DNA from: Dyella caseinilytica
GTDB taxonomy: Bacteria; Pseudomonadota; Gammaproteobacteria; Xanthomonadales; Rhodanobacteraceae
Reading direction: 5' to 3'
Assembly: GCF_016865235.1 (NCBI RefSeq)
Contig: NZ_CP064030.1
Location: 4,216,001-4,280,000 of the forward strand
Length of the DNA stretch: 64,000 nucleotides
Part shown: positions 55,760 to 64,000 of the stretch, piece after piece
Layout: every line of letters starts with the position of its first letter
Position numbering within the stretch: position 1 is the stretch's first letter
Translations under genes and position numbers: made by a program
The notes under the pieces: generated by a model
The model's input: the letters and a program-made list of their open reading frames with translations, nothing else
Databases searched by the model: none
Told to the model about the DNA's origin: nothing

Positions 55760-57694
55760 TTATTTGCGCGGCGCGACGATCGCCCCAATCAGATCTTTGC
55801 CATCCGCCCTCACCAAGTGCGGGTAACGCAGGCCGCCGTGATAGTCGACCTTCACGGTGCTGTACAGGTCCACGTTTTTCACCAGCAGTTCGATCGGTGC
55901 CTGCGAGTTCTTGGCCTCGGTAATCGCATCCTTCAACGCATCGGTGGAGAAGTCACGGCCATTCACGGCGACGATGGTCAGGCCCGGCACCATGCCGGCC
56001 TGGAAGGCGGGTCCGTTCCATTGCACATCATTGATGTGGCCGCTCTGATTCACGGTCAGCCCGATCGAATAGGCGAAGTTGGCACCATGGCGGATACCTT
56101 CCATCGCCTTCTCTTCGGCGTTGGGCTTGTCATCGAATACCAGCTTCCAGCCACCGCGTTCGATGCCTTGTTCGGGCAGTTGGTCGCCGGTGTAGTCAAG
56201 GCGTGCGCGCAGGAATGTCGACCAGTCAAACGGCTGCACCTGATTGAGCGTGTTGATCACGTCCTCGTAGGTGTAGGTCTTGGTGACGTAGCTGCCATTG
56301 TCCATGCCGTAGAAGGCGTGGGCGAAATCATCCAGTGAACGCTTGCCGCCGCTGAGTTCGCGGATCTTGGTATCGACGTCCAGCCACAGCAGCTGGCCTT
56401 CCGGATAGAAATCGGTATCGCGGACCCAGTTCATCCAGCTTTCCGAGCCGTAGTAGGTGAGCGGTGCGGCGTCGGCGGTATCCTGCAACGAACGCCATGC
56501 GCGGCCGGTGCGATAGGTCATTTCGCCAGCCATGTTGGCCATGGCATCGCGATATTGTTCCGGCGTCCAAAGCCCGGCGCGCGCTGTAAGTACGCTGCAC
56601 CAGTAATCGGTCAGGCCTTCATAGACCCACAGCAGATCATCCTGCATCGGCACGCTGTTGAAGTCGGGTGTCCACAAATCAGCCGGACGACGGAATTTGC
56701 CGTTCCACGAATGGATCATTTCATGCGGCATCAGGCTTGCGGCGACCAGATGCATGTCGTCGTCGGTGAAGAAATCGGCCGGCAGGCGATCGTCGCTGGA
56801 CTGATGGTGTTCCAGGCCGAAGTGCCCGGTGTGATCCGACAAGGTCAGCAGGAAATCGTAGTGGCTGTAGTGATGTGCACCGAATAGCAGGTTGGCCTGC
56901 GTGACGACGTTACGCTGCTGCTCAAGTTGCTTATCGGTCAGCTGCACGTCTTTGGAGGAATCCCCCACTACATTCAGATGCACCGGCACGCTGGCGCCTG
57001 GTGCCAGATCCACACGATTGAAATGTGCGCCCGCGATCAGCGGTGAGTCGACGAAATTGTTGAAGCTCAGCGGCTTGAAATGGATGGTGTTGCCCGATTG
57101 GCTATCGACTTCCAGCGCGCTTCCGAATTTCCAGCCCTCTGGCAGTTGCACGGTCGGCTGGATCTGGATTTGCCGCGTGTAGTAACCCGCCGGATAGAAC
57201 GCTACCTGGTTGAATTCCATATCGACCAGATCCGGCGTGGCCGAAGCACTAGCGCCGAAGTTGCTGCCTTCGCCATCGCCGGGCGAGAGGAATTCGAATT
57301 CGAGATCGATCTGGCTCACGCCCTGCGGCACGTCCACATGAATCGCGAACATATCGCGCAGATCGCGTCGCCATGGCAGTTGCTTGCCGTTCGCACGGAT
57401 GATCAGGCCAGAGACGTTTTGCACCGGACCGGATGGTGCATGCTCACCCGGTATCCACTTGGGATAAAACAGCGTAAAGGCACCCGGCTTTACCGGAATG
57501 GTTTCATGCGAACGAAAGATGCGCTTGCCCGCATCCGTGAGGTCTACATTGACCGTCAGCATCCCTGCATACGGCTGATCGACAGACGTCGGCGTACCGA
57601 CGGATTCGGACTGCGCAGCCACCGTGGCCGACAGGGAACAAGCCGCGAACACAGCGGCGGCGATCAGACTGAAACGCAGGGCATGGGATTTCAC
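55760..57694 (-). CDS. M61-family (glycyl-aminopeptidase-like) secreted metallopeptidase
   Basis: 644 residues with a signal peptide (VKSHALRFSLIAAAVFAACS, cleavage near AAQ). The N-terminal beta domain (about 45-250) is followed by the M61 catalytic domain with HEMIHSWNGK (zinc motif HExxH, 324-328) and a downstream WVYEGLTDYW giving the third Glu ligand, then a PDZ domain (about 525-610; NQSGHINDVQWNGPAFQAGM). The GTG at 57694 with GGAG upstream is preferred over a longer reading without a signal peptide at the N-terminus. It probably acts in the periplasm. Confidence 0.92.
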   Translation of the reverse strand: MKSHALRFSLIAAAVFAACSLSATVAAQSESVGTPTSVDQPYAGMLTVNVDLTDAGKRIFRSHETIPVKPGAFTLFYPKWIPGEHAPSGPVQNVSGLIIRANGKQLPWRRDLRDMFAIHVDVPQGVSQIDLEFEFLSPGDGEGSNFGASASATPDLVDMEFNQVAFYPAGYYTRQIQIQPTVQLPEGWKFGSALEVDSQSGNTIHFKPLSFNNFVDSPLIAGAHFNRVDLAPGASVPVHLNVVGDSSKDVQLTDKQLEQQRNVVTQANLLFGAHHYSHYDFLLTLSDHTGHFGLEHHQSSDDRLPADFFTDDDMHLVAASLMPHEMIHSWNGKFRRPADLWTPDFNSVPMQDDLLWVYEGLTDYWCSVLTARAGLWTPEQYRDAMANMAGEMTYRTGRAWRSLQDTADAAPLTYYGSESWMNWVRDTDFYPEGQLLWLDVDTKIRELSGGKRSLDDFAHAFYGMDNGSYVTKTYTYEDVINTLNQVQPFDWSTFLRARLDYTGDQLPEQGIERGGWKLVFDDKPNAEEKAMEGIRHGANFAYSIGLTVNQSGHINDVQWNGPAFQAGMVPGLTIVAVNGRDFSTDALKDAITEAKNSQAPIELLVKNVDLYSTVKVDYHGGLRYPHLVRADGKDLIGAIVAPRK

Positions 57695-57929
57695 ATAGGG
57701 CTCCGGGCAAGCGCTGCCTACGCGGGATATCCGCGAAGACCGCAGGGTGACGACTACCACCGAAAGGTGATGCCCCTCTCATGTTAGAGCCAAGGCCCCA
57801 GCACCCTTCCCCTGCCAGAGGTCATGCAACATGCAGAAGCGAAAACCGGCGCGAGTAACGCAGCGCGTCGCAAGAACGTGAAGGCGAATGCGCGGCCGGT
57901 TTTGTCTACCCGTTTCCCCTTTCTGTTTA

Positions 57930-59474
57930 CTATTTCTTTTGCTCGAGCTTGCTGTGCCGTATGCCGTAGCCGAAATAGACCAGGCAGCCCAGGCCCATCC
58001 AGATAATGAAGCGCTCGAAGGTGATCCAGGGCAGACCGCCGATGAGATGCCAGCTACCGTTGTCCGACATCGGCACGCCAAAGATCAGCAAGAGCGAGAA
58101 CAACACACCGAGCGGCGCCACGATCGCCAGCGCCGGCGCACGGAAACTACGCGCGACGTGCGGTTTGCGCACGCGCAGCACCAATACGGCGATGCAGATG
58201 ATGATGAAGGCGCTGAGCGTGCCGATATTCACCAGCTCGGCCACTTCACCGATCGGCAACAGCCCCGCGACCAGCGCCGTGAACGCGCCAAGAATCACCG
58301 TGGGCCGCGCCGGCGTACCAAAGCGTGGATGGATATGTGCGAACCACGCCGGCAGCAGACCGTCGCGTGCCAACGCAAACCAGATGCGTGCCGCACCCAG
58401 CATGAAGGCGAACAACACGCTGGTCACGCCGATCACCGCGGCGGCGGCAATGGTGACACTCAGCCAATGCAGGCCGATCGACTCGAACGCGTCGGACACC
58501 GACGCGTCCCCACCCAGATGGCTGTAGTGCGTGATGCCGGTTAACACCAGCGACACGGCGATATAAAGTACCATCGCCACGGCCAGCGACAACAGCACGG
58601 CGCGCGGCAGATCGCGTTGTGGATGCTTCGCTTCCTCAGCCGCAGTGGTGAGGGTGTCATAGCCAAATACCGCGAAGAACACCACGCTCGCGCCAGTCAG
58701 CACGCCCGCCCAGCCGAAGTGCCCCACCCCTTGCGCATCGACCGTACGCAGCGGAATGAACGGCGCCCAATTCGCCGTGTGCACATAGAACGCGCCCACA
58801 CCGACCACCAGCAGCACGCCGATCACCTTGATGGTCACCACCAAGGTGTTGAAACGCGCGCCCCATTCGGTGCGGATCGTGAGCAAGGCGGCCACCAGCA
58901 ATGACACCGCTGCGGCGATCACATTGAAGCGATGGCCATCGCTGGGACCAGCAATTGCCTGCGTACCATGCGCGCCGAACCATTGCTGCAGGTAATACTC
59001 CATGGTCTGCGCGCTCATGCTTTGCTGCGCCCATTCCGGCAGATGGATACCGACCGAGCTCAGCAGCACCTGCACATAACCGGACCAGCCAATCGCCACC
59101 ACCGCGACCACTAGCGCGTATTCCAGCAGCAGATCCCAGCCGATGATCCAGGCCACGAATTCACCCAGCACGGCGTAGCCGTAGGTGTAGGCGCTGCCTG
59201 TAACGGGGATGAGTCCGGCGAACTCTGCATAGCACAGCGCCGCGCAGGCGCTGCCAAAGCCAGCGATGATGAAGCTGAGCGCCACCGCCGGCCCCGCATT
59301 CATCGCGGCCTGCTGCCCGGCCAGCACAAAGATACCCACGCCGATGATGCCGCCGATGCCGATCGCCGTGAGCTGCCACAGGCCGAGCACCCGCCGGAAG
59401 TCGCCGCGCCGGCCCGCTTCCGTCTGCAACTGCTCGACGGATTTGTGGCGCAGCATCCTGCTCAGAAAACTCAT
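57930..59474 (-). CDS. APC-superfamily amino-acid permease (cationic amino-acid transporter type)
   Basis: 514 residues with about 12-14 membrane helices. The family start GIGGIIGVGIFVLAGQQAA (about 37-55), GPAVALSFIIAGFGSACAALCYAEFAGLIPVTGSAYTY (positions about 58-95) and FFAVFGYDTLTTAAEEAKHPQRDLP (about 245-270) are typical of CAT/YfnA-like transporters. The MSFLSRM start has GGAGACAGG upstream; a longer reading adds Arg/Cys-rich non-family sequence. Confidence 0.92.
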   Translation of the reverse strand: MSFLSRMLRHKSVEQLQTEAGRRGDFRRVLGLWQLTAIGIGGIIGVGIFVLAGQQAAMNAGPAVALSFIIAGFGSACAALCYAEFAGLIPVTGSAYTYGYAVLGEFVAWIIGWDLLLEYALVVAVVAIGWSGYVQVLLSSVGIHLPEWAQQSMSAQTMEYYLQQWFGAHGTQAIAGPSDGHRFNVIAAAVSLLVAALLTIRTEWGARFNTLVVTIKVIGVLLVVGVGAFYVHTANWAPFIPLRTVDAQGVGHFGWAGVLTGASVVFFAVFGYDTLTTAAEEAKHPQRDLPRAVLLSLAVAMVLYIAVSLVLTGITHYSHLGGDASVSDAFESIGLHWLSVTIAAAAVIGVTSVLFAFMLGAARIWFALARDGLLPAWFAHIHPRFGTPARPTVILGAFTALVAGLLPIGEVAELVNIGTLSAFIIICIAVLVLRVRKPHVARSFRAPALAIVAPLGVLFSLLLIFGVPMSDNGSWHLIGGLPWITFERFIIWMGLGCLVYFGYGIRHSKLEQKK

Positions 59475-59800
59475 CGGCCTGTCTCCGCAAATGCAAAGCG
59501 CCGATGATAGCGAAAGCGCGGCGTCCGCACGGCCATCCGATGACTTTCGGCAGAGTCGGCATGCTGCATCGCAGCTACGGAGGCGTATCGCCGGCCCGTG
59601 AACATACCTCGGCGTATCCCTGGCGCGGCACATGTGCCACGCGAAGTGTCGCGTAACGCACCGGCTCCGTTTCGGCATGCGCGTTCACGGACACCGCCCC
59701 ACCTCGTTCATGCAGTGCGCCCTTCTTGCTCATCCGGATCTTCTTGGGCTGGCTTGCCTTCCGTCTGCTTAGGCAACCACCGGGTGAAAGGCACACCACC

Positions 59801-60751
59801 ATGACCCGACATGTTGTGAAAGCTTCGCTGATTTCTCACCTGCACCATCGCAAACATCGATGGCGCGTGCTGGCATGCAAGCTCGCCACCGCCTTCGTCC
59901 TTATTCTCAGCGCGTCTTTGCTGCATGCACAAGACAAAGCGGCATCACCGGAAGTCGTTCCGAAAGGCGCTGTAGTGGGTGACGACAGACCCGTCGTCGG
60001 CATCAATCTGGTGTCCTTCAATCCGATTGTGGGTGACGTCAAAGGACGCCTCACCGTCGTATGGCCCAAGAGCATGCTGAGCAAAGATTTTGGCCTTTAT
60101 CACGATGCACGTCTGCTGGAGGGCGACAGCATCGATGATTCGATCTGGAACATGCCGGGGAACGAGCCTTTCATCACCTTCAATTCCACCATCAAGACAC
60201 TCAGCGAAGTGGAGGGCAACGGTTCGCAATACCTGTATCCGTTCGACACCCACCGGATCAGGATGAAGATTGGCCTGGTAACGGCCACCGCTGATGGCGA
60301 TGGCTGGCAACCGATGCCGTTCGATGTCGATTGCACCAAATGCGAGTTCGAAGGCTTCACCGTCACCGCACTGGGCCATTTCGATGAGCAAGGCTATTAC
60401 GATGCAGAGTTCACCATGCGCCGTACCCTGCCGACCAAGCTGTTCTCCATCAGCTTGAACATCATCATGGTGTTGATTGCGTTGATCGTATTGATCATGG
60501 CGCTACGCATTTTGTACTACCGCGAATCGCCCGAGGTCAGCTCGCTTGGCTTTATCGGCGGCCTGCTTTTCGCGATCCCTGCCGTACGCGAGTTGCAGCC
60601 AAAGATCCCGTCCATGGGCTTGATGATCGATTACGTCGGCTTTTTCTGGGCCGAAGGTTTCCTGGTAACCGCACTATTGATCGTGATGATTTGCTGGCTA
60701 TTGCGCGGCAACTCCACCGTCAGCGAGGATTTGCCACTGGAAATCGAATAG
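59801..60751 (+). CDS. DUF4436-like membrane protein
   Basis: 316 residues: an N-terminal signal/anchor (about 20-43, LACKLATAFVLILSASLLHA), a large extracytoplasmic beta domain (about 50-210; YPFDTHRIRMKIGL; paired Cys in DCTKCEF), and three C-terminal membrane helices (about 215-305). The arrangement resembles DUF4436, whose function is unknown. An ATG 75 bp upstream is also open; the internal start is chosen for its GTGAAAGG and better N-terminus. It converges on the next gene with a 5-bp gap. Confidence 0.68.
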   Translation: MTRHVVKASLISHLHHRKHRWRVLACKLATAFVLILSASLLHAQDKAASPEVVPKGAVVGDDRPVVGINLVSFNPIVGDVKGRLTVVWPKSMLSKDFGLYHDARLLEGDSIDDSIWNMPGNEPFITFNSTIKTLSEVEGNGSQYLYPFDTHRIRMKIGLVTATADGDGWQPMPFDVDCTKCEFEGFTVTALGHFDEQGYYDAEFTMRRTLPTKLFSISLNIIMVLIALIVLIMALRILYYRESPEVSSLGFIGGLLFAIPAVRELQPKIPSMGLMIDYVGFFWAEGFLVTALLIVMICWLLRGNSTVSEDLPLEIE

Positions 60752-60756
60752 CCCAC

Positions 60757-62025
60757 TTACTTCATCGCCGGACGCGCGGTACCGGCGATGCGACGTCCAT
60801 ACCCCGATAGGCCGAGTACCGCCACGGCGCTCAACCCGAATAGCGCGATCATGGCAACAGCGATGCGCGGATCGAGTTGCGCCACGCCGAACCAGTGTCC
60901 TGTCATCCAAATAAAAACTGCCGTGCCGGTCGTGCGCAGCCATTCCAACCACAGACCGACACCGCGACTTTCCAGAAGGAAGCCGATCGCGCACAAGCTG
61001 TAGACGAGATACAGGGCGTAAAGCGTCGCCTGCGTCAGCTCCAGTTTGGGTGCCACATCCAGGAAATGCACACCAATCAGCAGCAGCACACCAAAAGCCG
61101 CCAGGCAGTACAACTTCAGCGCCGCCGAGATGGGCGGGTTGTAACGCGCATGTGTCATATCGAATGCGACTTTGGGGAAACGCGCTGCAACATCCGCGGG
61201 ACGCCAGCCCGGTGGCTTGATCCACACGCGCAACTTGTCCACCCAATTGCGCGCATGCCAACTGTCCTTGAGCATGGCCCAATACACTTCGACGTTGGCC
61301 CATAGCGGATTCCAACTCTGCAGCGGTGCGCGCGTGCCATAGATGGGCGGATCGTCGTCGTTCTCTTCCACGAAGCTGCCGAACAGGCGATCCCAAATAA
61401 TCAGAATGCCACCGTAATTGCGATCCAGGTAGCGATCGTTCACCGCATGATGCGCACGGTGATTGGATGGTGAGCAGAACACGCGATCGAACCAGCCAAG
61501 GCGATCGATCACTTCGGTGTGCACCCAGAATTGGTAAAGAAGGTCGATCAGCGCCACGACAGCGAACACTTCGACGGGATAGCCAAGCAAGGCCATCGGC
61601 AGATAGAACAGCCAGCCGAGCAGGAAGCCGCTACCGGTCTGGCGAAGCGCCGTGGTGAGATTGTAGCGCTCGCTCTGGTGATGTACGACGTGCGCGGCCC
61701 ACAGCACGTTCACTTCATGACCCAAACGATGCAACCAGTAATACAGAAGGTCGTAAAGCAGCAGGCCACTGATCCACACCCACACGCTATCCACCGGCAA
61801 ACGCCATAACGCCAGATGCGCTGCGCACCAACCATAGATGCCAATCGCGAACAGCTTGGTGAACACGCCGACGATCTGCGAAATCATTCCCAAGCCGAGG
61901 CTGTTGATCGCATCGTTGCTGTCATACACATGGCGGCCGCGCCATGTCGCGACCAGCAACTCGACGCCAATCAACACGAAGAAGCCCGGTATGGCCCAGG
62001 ACATGATGCGTTCGGGTGTGATCAT
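60757..62025 (-). CDS. Sterol-desaturase / fatty-acid-hydroxylase family membrane enzyme (alkylglycerol-monooxygenase-like)
   Basis: 422 residues with about nine membrane helices and the diiron histidine boxes HRLGH (99-103), HVVHH (112-116) and HRAHH (189-193), followed by DRNYGGILIIWDRLFGSF. Overall layout, with a long C-terminal membrane extension, is like AGMO/TMEM195-type members. Substrate (ether lipid, fatty acid or isoprenoid) cannot be deduced. Confidence 0.88.
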   Translation of the reverse strand: MITPERIMSWAIPGFFVLIGVELLVATWRGRHVYDSNDAINSLGLGMISQIVGVFTKLFAIGIYGWCAAHLALWRLPVDSVWVWISGLLLYDLLYYWLHRLGHEVNVLWAAHVVHHQSERYNLTTALRQTGSGFLLGWLFYLPMALLGYPVEVFAVVALIDLLYQFWVHTEVIDRLGWFDRVFCSPSNHRAHHAVNDRYLDRNYGGILIIWDRLFGSFVEENDDDPPIYGTRAPLQSWNPLWANVEVYWAMLKDSWHARNWVDKLRVWIKPPGWRPADVAARFPKVAFDMTHARYNPPISAALKLYCLAAFGVLLLIGVHFLDVAPKLELTQATLYALYLVYSLCAIGFLLESRGVGLWLEWLRTTGTAVFIWMTGHWFGVAQLDPRIAVAMIALFGLSAVAVLGLSGYGRRIAGTARPAMK

Positions 62026-62127
62026 CTGTGCCCTGTTTGCGTTGCGTATTCAGTGCCTCCTGCGCGGATTGGGGAGGCACGACAAAATCCCCATCCACGC
62101 GTGACGCGAGCCATCCTCGCGCATTCC

Positions 62128-62547
62128 CTACCGTCGATCCAGAGAATACTTGCCCGGCCCTGTGATACACAGTAACAACAGGCCGCCGGTGATGCTCATG
62201 TTCTTATAGAAATGAATCATGGTATCCAGGCGCACCCCGGCATCGGTGATGACCCAAAATCGATGGCCGATCAAAGCCGTGATGACCGTGTACAAGGCCA
62301 AAGCCAGGGCAAGCGGCCGGGTGTAGTAACCCAGCAAAATCGCTATCCCCACGAAAAACTCCATGACCAGTGCTGTGAACGCTGCGAAAGTGGGAAGCGG
62401 CAAGCCGACGGAGGCCATGTAATCGGCTGTCCCCGAAAAATTCAGGAATTTGTCCAGGCCGAAGATGACGAACAGGGACATCAACAGCAACCTGGCGAGC
62501 AGGAGCAGTTCGTCTTTACGACGTTCGAACAAGAGCGTGTATCGCAT
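62128..62547 (-). CDS. DoxX-family membrane protein
   Basis: 139 residues, four membrane helices. LLARLLLMSLFVIFGLDKFLNF and MASVGLPLPTFAAFTALVMEFFVGIAILLGYYTRPLAL (positions about 43-80) are DoxX family features. The ATG at 62547 is chosen over the one two codons upstream because GAGGAG is 7 nt from it and only 1 nt from the other. Confidence 0.88.
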   Translation of the reverse strand: MRYTLLFERRKDELLLLARLLLMSLFVIFGLDKFLNFSGTADYMASVGLPLPTFAAFTALVMEFFVGIAILLGYYTRPLALALALYTVITALIGHRFWVITDAGVRLDTMIHFYKNMSITGGLLLLCITGPGKYSLDRR

Positions 62548-62867
62548 GATCATTCTCCTCTACAGAGAACAGCACAAGCGGGTACGGATCCGCCCGACTC
62601 TGCCAAGGATGCGATTTTCGGGCGGACCGCCCTCAAGACCACTACGAGCAATTCCGTTTGCGGCCTAAGTACGGACACAACTCCACTCTACTCCGCCTGA
62701 GAAGGTTGGGTAAGGGGCCAAACTTGCTTCGCAGGGAGGAGCGTGGACGTCACTTCGTTGAGGCGCGAGGCGAACCGCCCCCTTGCCTGCCCCTCCCCCA
62801 AAGGGAGTGAAGGACCACGCCACCAACATTTCAAACACCTATTCGCTGCAAGAGTGCCTTGATGCCG
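62548..62867. other. Gene-free stretch between DoxX and the NagX-like gene
   Basis: About 320 bp. Its right part (62690-62815) has a degenerate composite-repeat look: GGTTGGGTAAGGGGCCAAACTTGC near the left and GCCCCTCCCCCAAAGGGAG near the right, recalling the two complete elements in the flagellar region. The left part should hold the DoxX promoter. Confidence 0.5.
62690..62815. repeat. Degenerate third copy of the composite palindromic element
   Basis: Left end GAAGGTTGGGTAAGGGGCC and right end CCCCTCCCCCAAAGGGAG match the arms of the 156-162 bp elements only in part, and the core is not alignable by eye. It is presumably an old or distinct family member. Confidence 0.45.
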
Positions 62868-63941
62868 TCACAGCTTGAGATAAATGTGCCGCCGATCCAT
62901 CACAAGCACGATCAACCACCACAGCGCGACAAACGCGATCGCCCAAGACAACGACGCGACATAAGGCCCGGCCAGCGGCGTGATCCAACTGGCAAACAAA
63001 TGTTGGTACAGCGGACCCTGCCAACCGAGCGCCGGTAGCACGATCTGCATCAGTTCCGAACCTGCATAGGCAGCGATGGCGTTGACGCCGAAGCGACGTC
63101 CCCAAGCAGGCCAACGTCGTTGGTCGACCAGCGCGTGAAAAATAAGTAACAGCAGCGTTGCCCAGCCTGCGCACCACAGCACAAAGGAAGACGTCCAGAG
63201 ATTCTTGTTGAGCGGCAACCACAAGGACCAGAGCACACCCAGTAACAGCGCCGCGACACCACCTATCAGCAATGGCTTGAGCTTGTCCTGCCGCAACAGG
63301 CAGCCCGCACGCAATCCCAATAGCGTGGTGGCGATCGAAGGCAGCGTGCTCAGCAAGCCTTCCGGATCATGCCCTCGCCCCGTCGCCGGATCGATCAGAT
63401 AGACAAAATGTCCGAACACCACAGTGTCCGTACGACTGACGATATTCACCCAGCGATCCAGCGATCCGCCGGTCAGCAGCAAGGCCCAATAGCCCAGCAG
63501 AATCACTGCAATGGCAGCCCATTGCGTACGCGGCTTGGTGTAAAGCGCAAAAGCCGACACCGCCGCGAAACACACACCGATGCGCTGCAGCACACCAGGA
63601 AAGCGCAAATGCACGCCCGGCATCCACCACCACGCCAACACATTGATCAGCACACCAAGACCGAGGATACGCAACGCGCGCCAGAGTGCCGTGCGCATCA
63701 GTCCGGCAGCAGGTGCCCCCTGTTCCCGTCGAAGCAGGATGGAAAATACTACCGACACGCCCACGATAAACAGGAAGAACGGAAACACCAGATCGGTGGG
63801 TGTACAACCGTTCCACGGTGAGTGATCCAGCGGCGTATACACGTGATCCCAATCGCCCGGATCGTTGACCAGCAACATGGCCGCCACCGTGCAGCCACGC
63901 AAGGCATCGAGGGAAAGCAGGCGGCGTGTCGTCGAGCTCAC
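62868..63941 (-). CDS. NagX-like / HGSNAT-family membrane acyltransferase (DUF5009)
   Basis: 357 residues with about ten membrane helices. LLSLDALRGCTVAAMLLVND (about 8-27) and WNGCTPTDLVFPFFLFIVG (about 43-61) are the signature of the heparan-alpha-glucosaminide N-acetyltransferase-like family, including bacterial NagX proteins linked to amino-sugar use. The start is GTG, overlapping the stop of an upstream gene as GTGA, so the two are coupled. Substrate is inferred from the family only. Confidence 0.88.
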   Translation of the reverse strand: MSSTTRRLLSLDALRGCTVAAMLLVNDPGDWDHVYTPLDHSPWNGCTPTDLVFPFFLFIVGVSVVFSILLRREQGAPAAGLMRTALWRALRILGLGVLINVLAWWWMPGVHLRFPGVLQRIGVCFAAVSAFALYTKPRTQWAAIAVILLGYWALLLTGGSLDRWVNIVSRTDTVVFGHFVYLIDPATGRGHDPEGLLSTLPSIATTLLGLRAGCLLRQDKLKPLLIGGVAALLLGVLWSLWLPLNKNLWTSSFVLWCAGWATLLLLIFHALVDQRRWPAWGRRFGVNAIAAYAGSELMQIVLPALGWQGPLYQHLFASWITPLAGPYVASLSWAIAFVALWWLIVLVMDRRHIYLKL

Positions 63942-64000
63942 GGTTTTCCTTCACCCTTTTGGGAAGAAAGCAGCGATACGCGGGCCAGCGCATACAGTGG
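63938..64000 (-). CDS. 3' end of a gene extending beyond the window
   Basis: Twenty codons and a TGA that overlaps the GTG start of the NagX-like gene. The C-terminus reads PLYALARVSLLSSQKGEGKP. The 4-bp overlap is typical of coupled genes and supports a real CDS, but the family cannot be told from this much. In related bacteria an amino-sugar gene such as a hexosaminidase or transporter would be a sensible neighbour (guess). Confidence 0.5.
   Translation of the reverse strand, partial: PLYALARVSLLSSQKGEGKP

Noticed and set aside
1..64000. CRISPR arrays, tRNA/rRNA genes, IS elements, prophage genes
   Set aside because: No regularly spaced repeats, no cloverleaf or rRNA sequence noticed, and no transposase, integrase or phage structural proteins among the supported reading frames.

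Overview
The window reads as one chromosomal piece of a GC-rich gammaproteobacterium of the Xanthomonadales/Lysobacterales, most probably Rhodanobacteraceae (Dyella, Luteibacter or Frateuria type). This placement is inferred from the flagellar gene order (fliC-fliD-fliS-fliT-atypical PilZ-fleQ-fliEFGHIJK-fliLMNOPQR-flhBAF), the REP-like intergenic palindromes and the family mix. No rRNA, tRNA, CRISPR array, IS transposase or phage gene was seen.

Layout. (1) 1-22.6 kb: a nearly unbroken minus-strand flagellar block (fliC, fliD, fliS, fliT, tPilZ, fleQ, fliE-K, fliL-R, flhB, flhA, 5' part of flhF). (2) 22.6-38.0 kb: an accessory block between fliC and flgL. It holds a 1666-residue multi-domain glycosyltransferase, a small secreted protein, a MASE1 sensor with degenerate kinase features, an MdtJI-type SMR pump, an orphan type VI secretion cargo island (CHAP amidase plus immunity candidate, gene remnants, hcp, DUF2778/Tlde1 effector plus membrane immunity candidate), an XRE regulator divergent from an SDR enzyme, a hypothetical gene and a methyltransferase. 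(3) 38.1-48.7 kb: minus-strand flgBCDEFGHIJKL, with the methyltransferase as its distal gene. (4) 49.0-55.6 kb: cheV (minus) divergent from soluble chemoreceptor-flgA-flgM-flgN-EAL/HDOD (plus), then a minus-strand HDOD gene. (5) 55.7-64 kb: general metabolism and transport (M61 peptidase, amino-acid permease, DUF4436-like protein, sterol-desaturase-like hydroxylase, DoxX, NagX-like acyltransferase, and the 3' end of one more gene).

Regulation can be read from the DNA. Five sites match the sigma-54 -24/-12 pattern with exact GG-N10-GC spacing: upstream of fliE, fliL, flgB, the chemoreceptor-flgA operon and the glycosyltransferase. Four sites match the sigma-28 pattern with 11-nt spacing between 8-nt boxes: upstream of fliC, cheV, flgM and the HDOD gene. 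With fleQ encoded in the window, this suggests FleQ/sigma-54 for structural genes and the glycosyltransferase, then FliA/sigma-28 for filament, anti-sigma factor and chemotaxis. rpoN, fliA, flhG, motAB and cheAYZ are not in the window.

Palindromic repeats sit at many operon junctions: GTCATTCC-type REPs, single or paired, and a 156-162 bp composite element with terminal inverted repeats and a conserved core in two copies. The least familiar parts are the giant glycosyltransferase under its own sigma-54 promoter and the orphan T6SS cargo island inside a flagellar locus.
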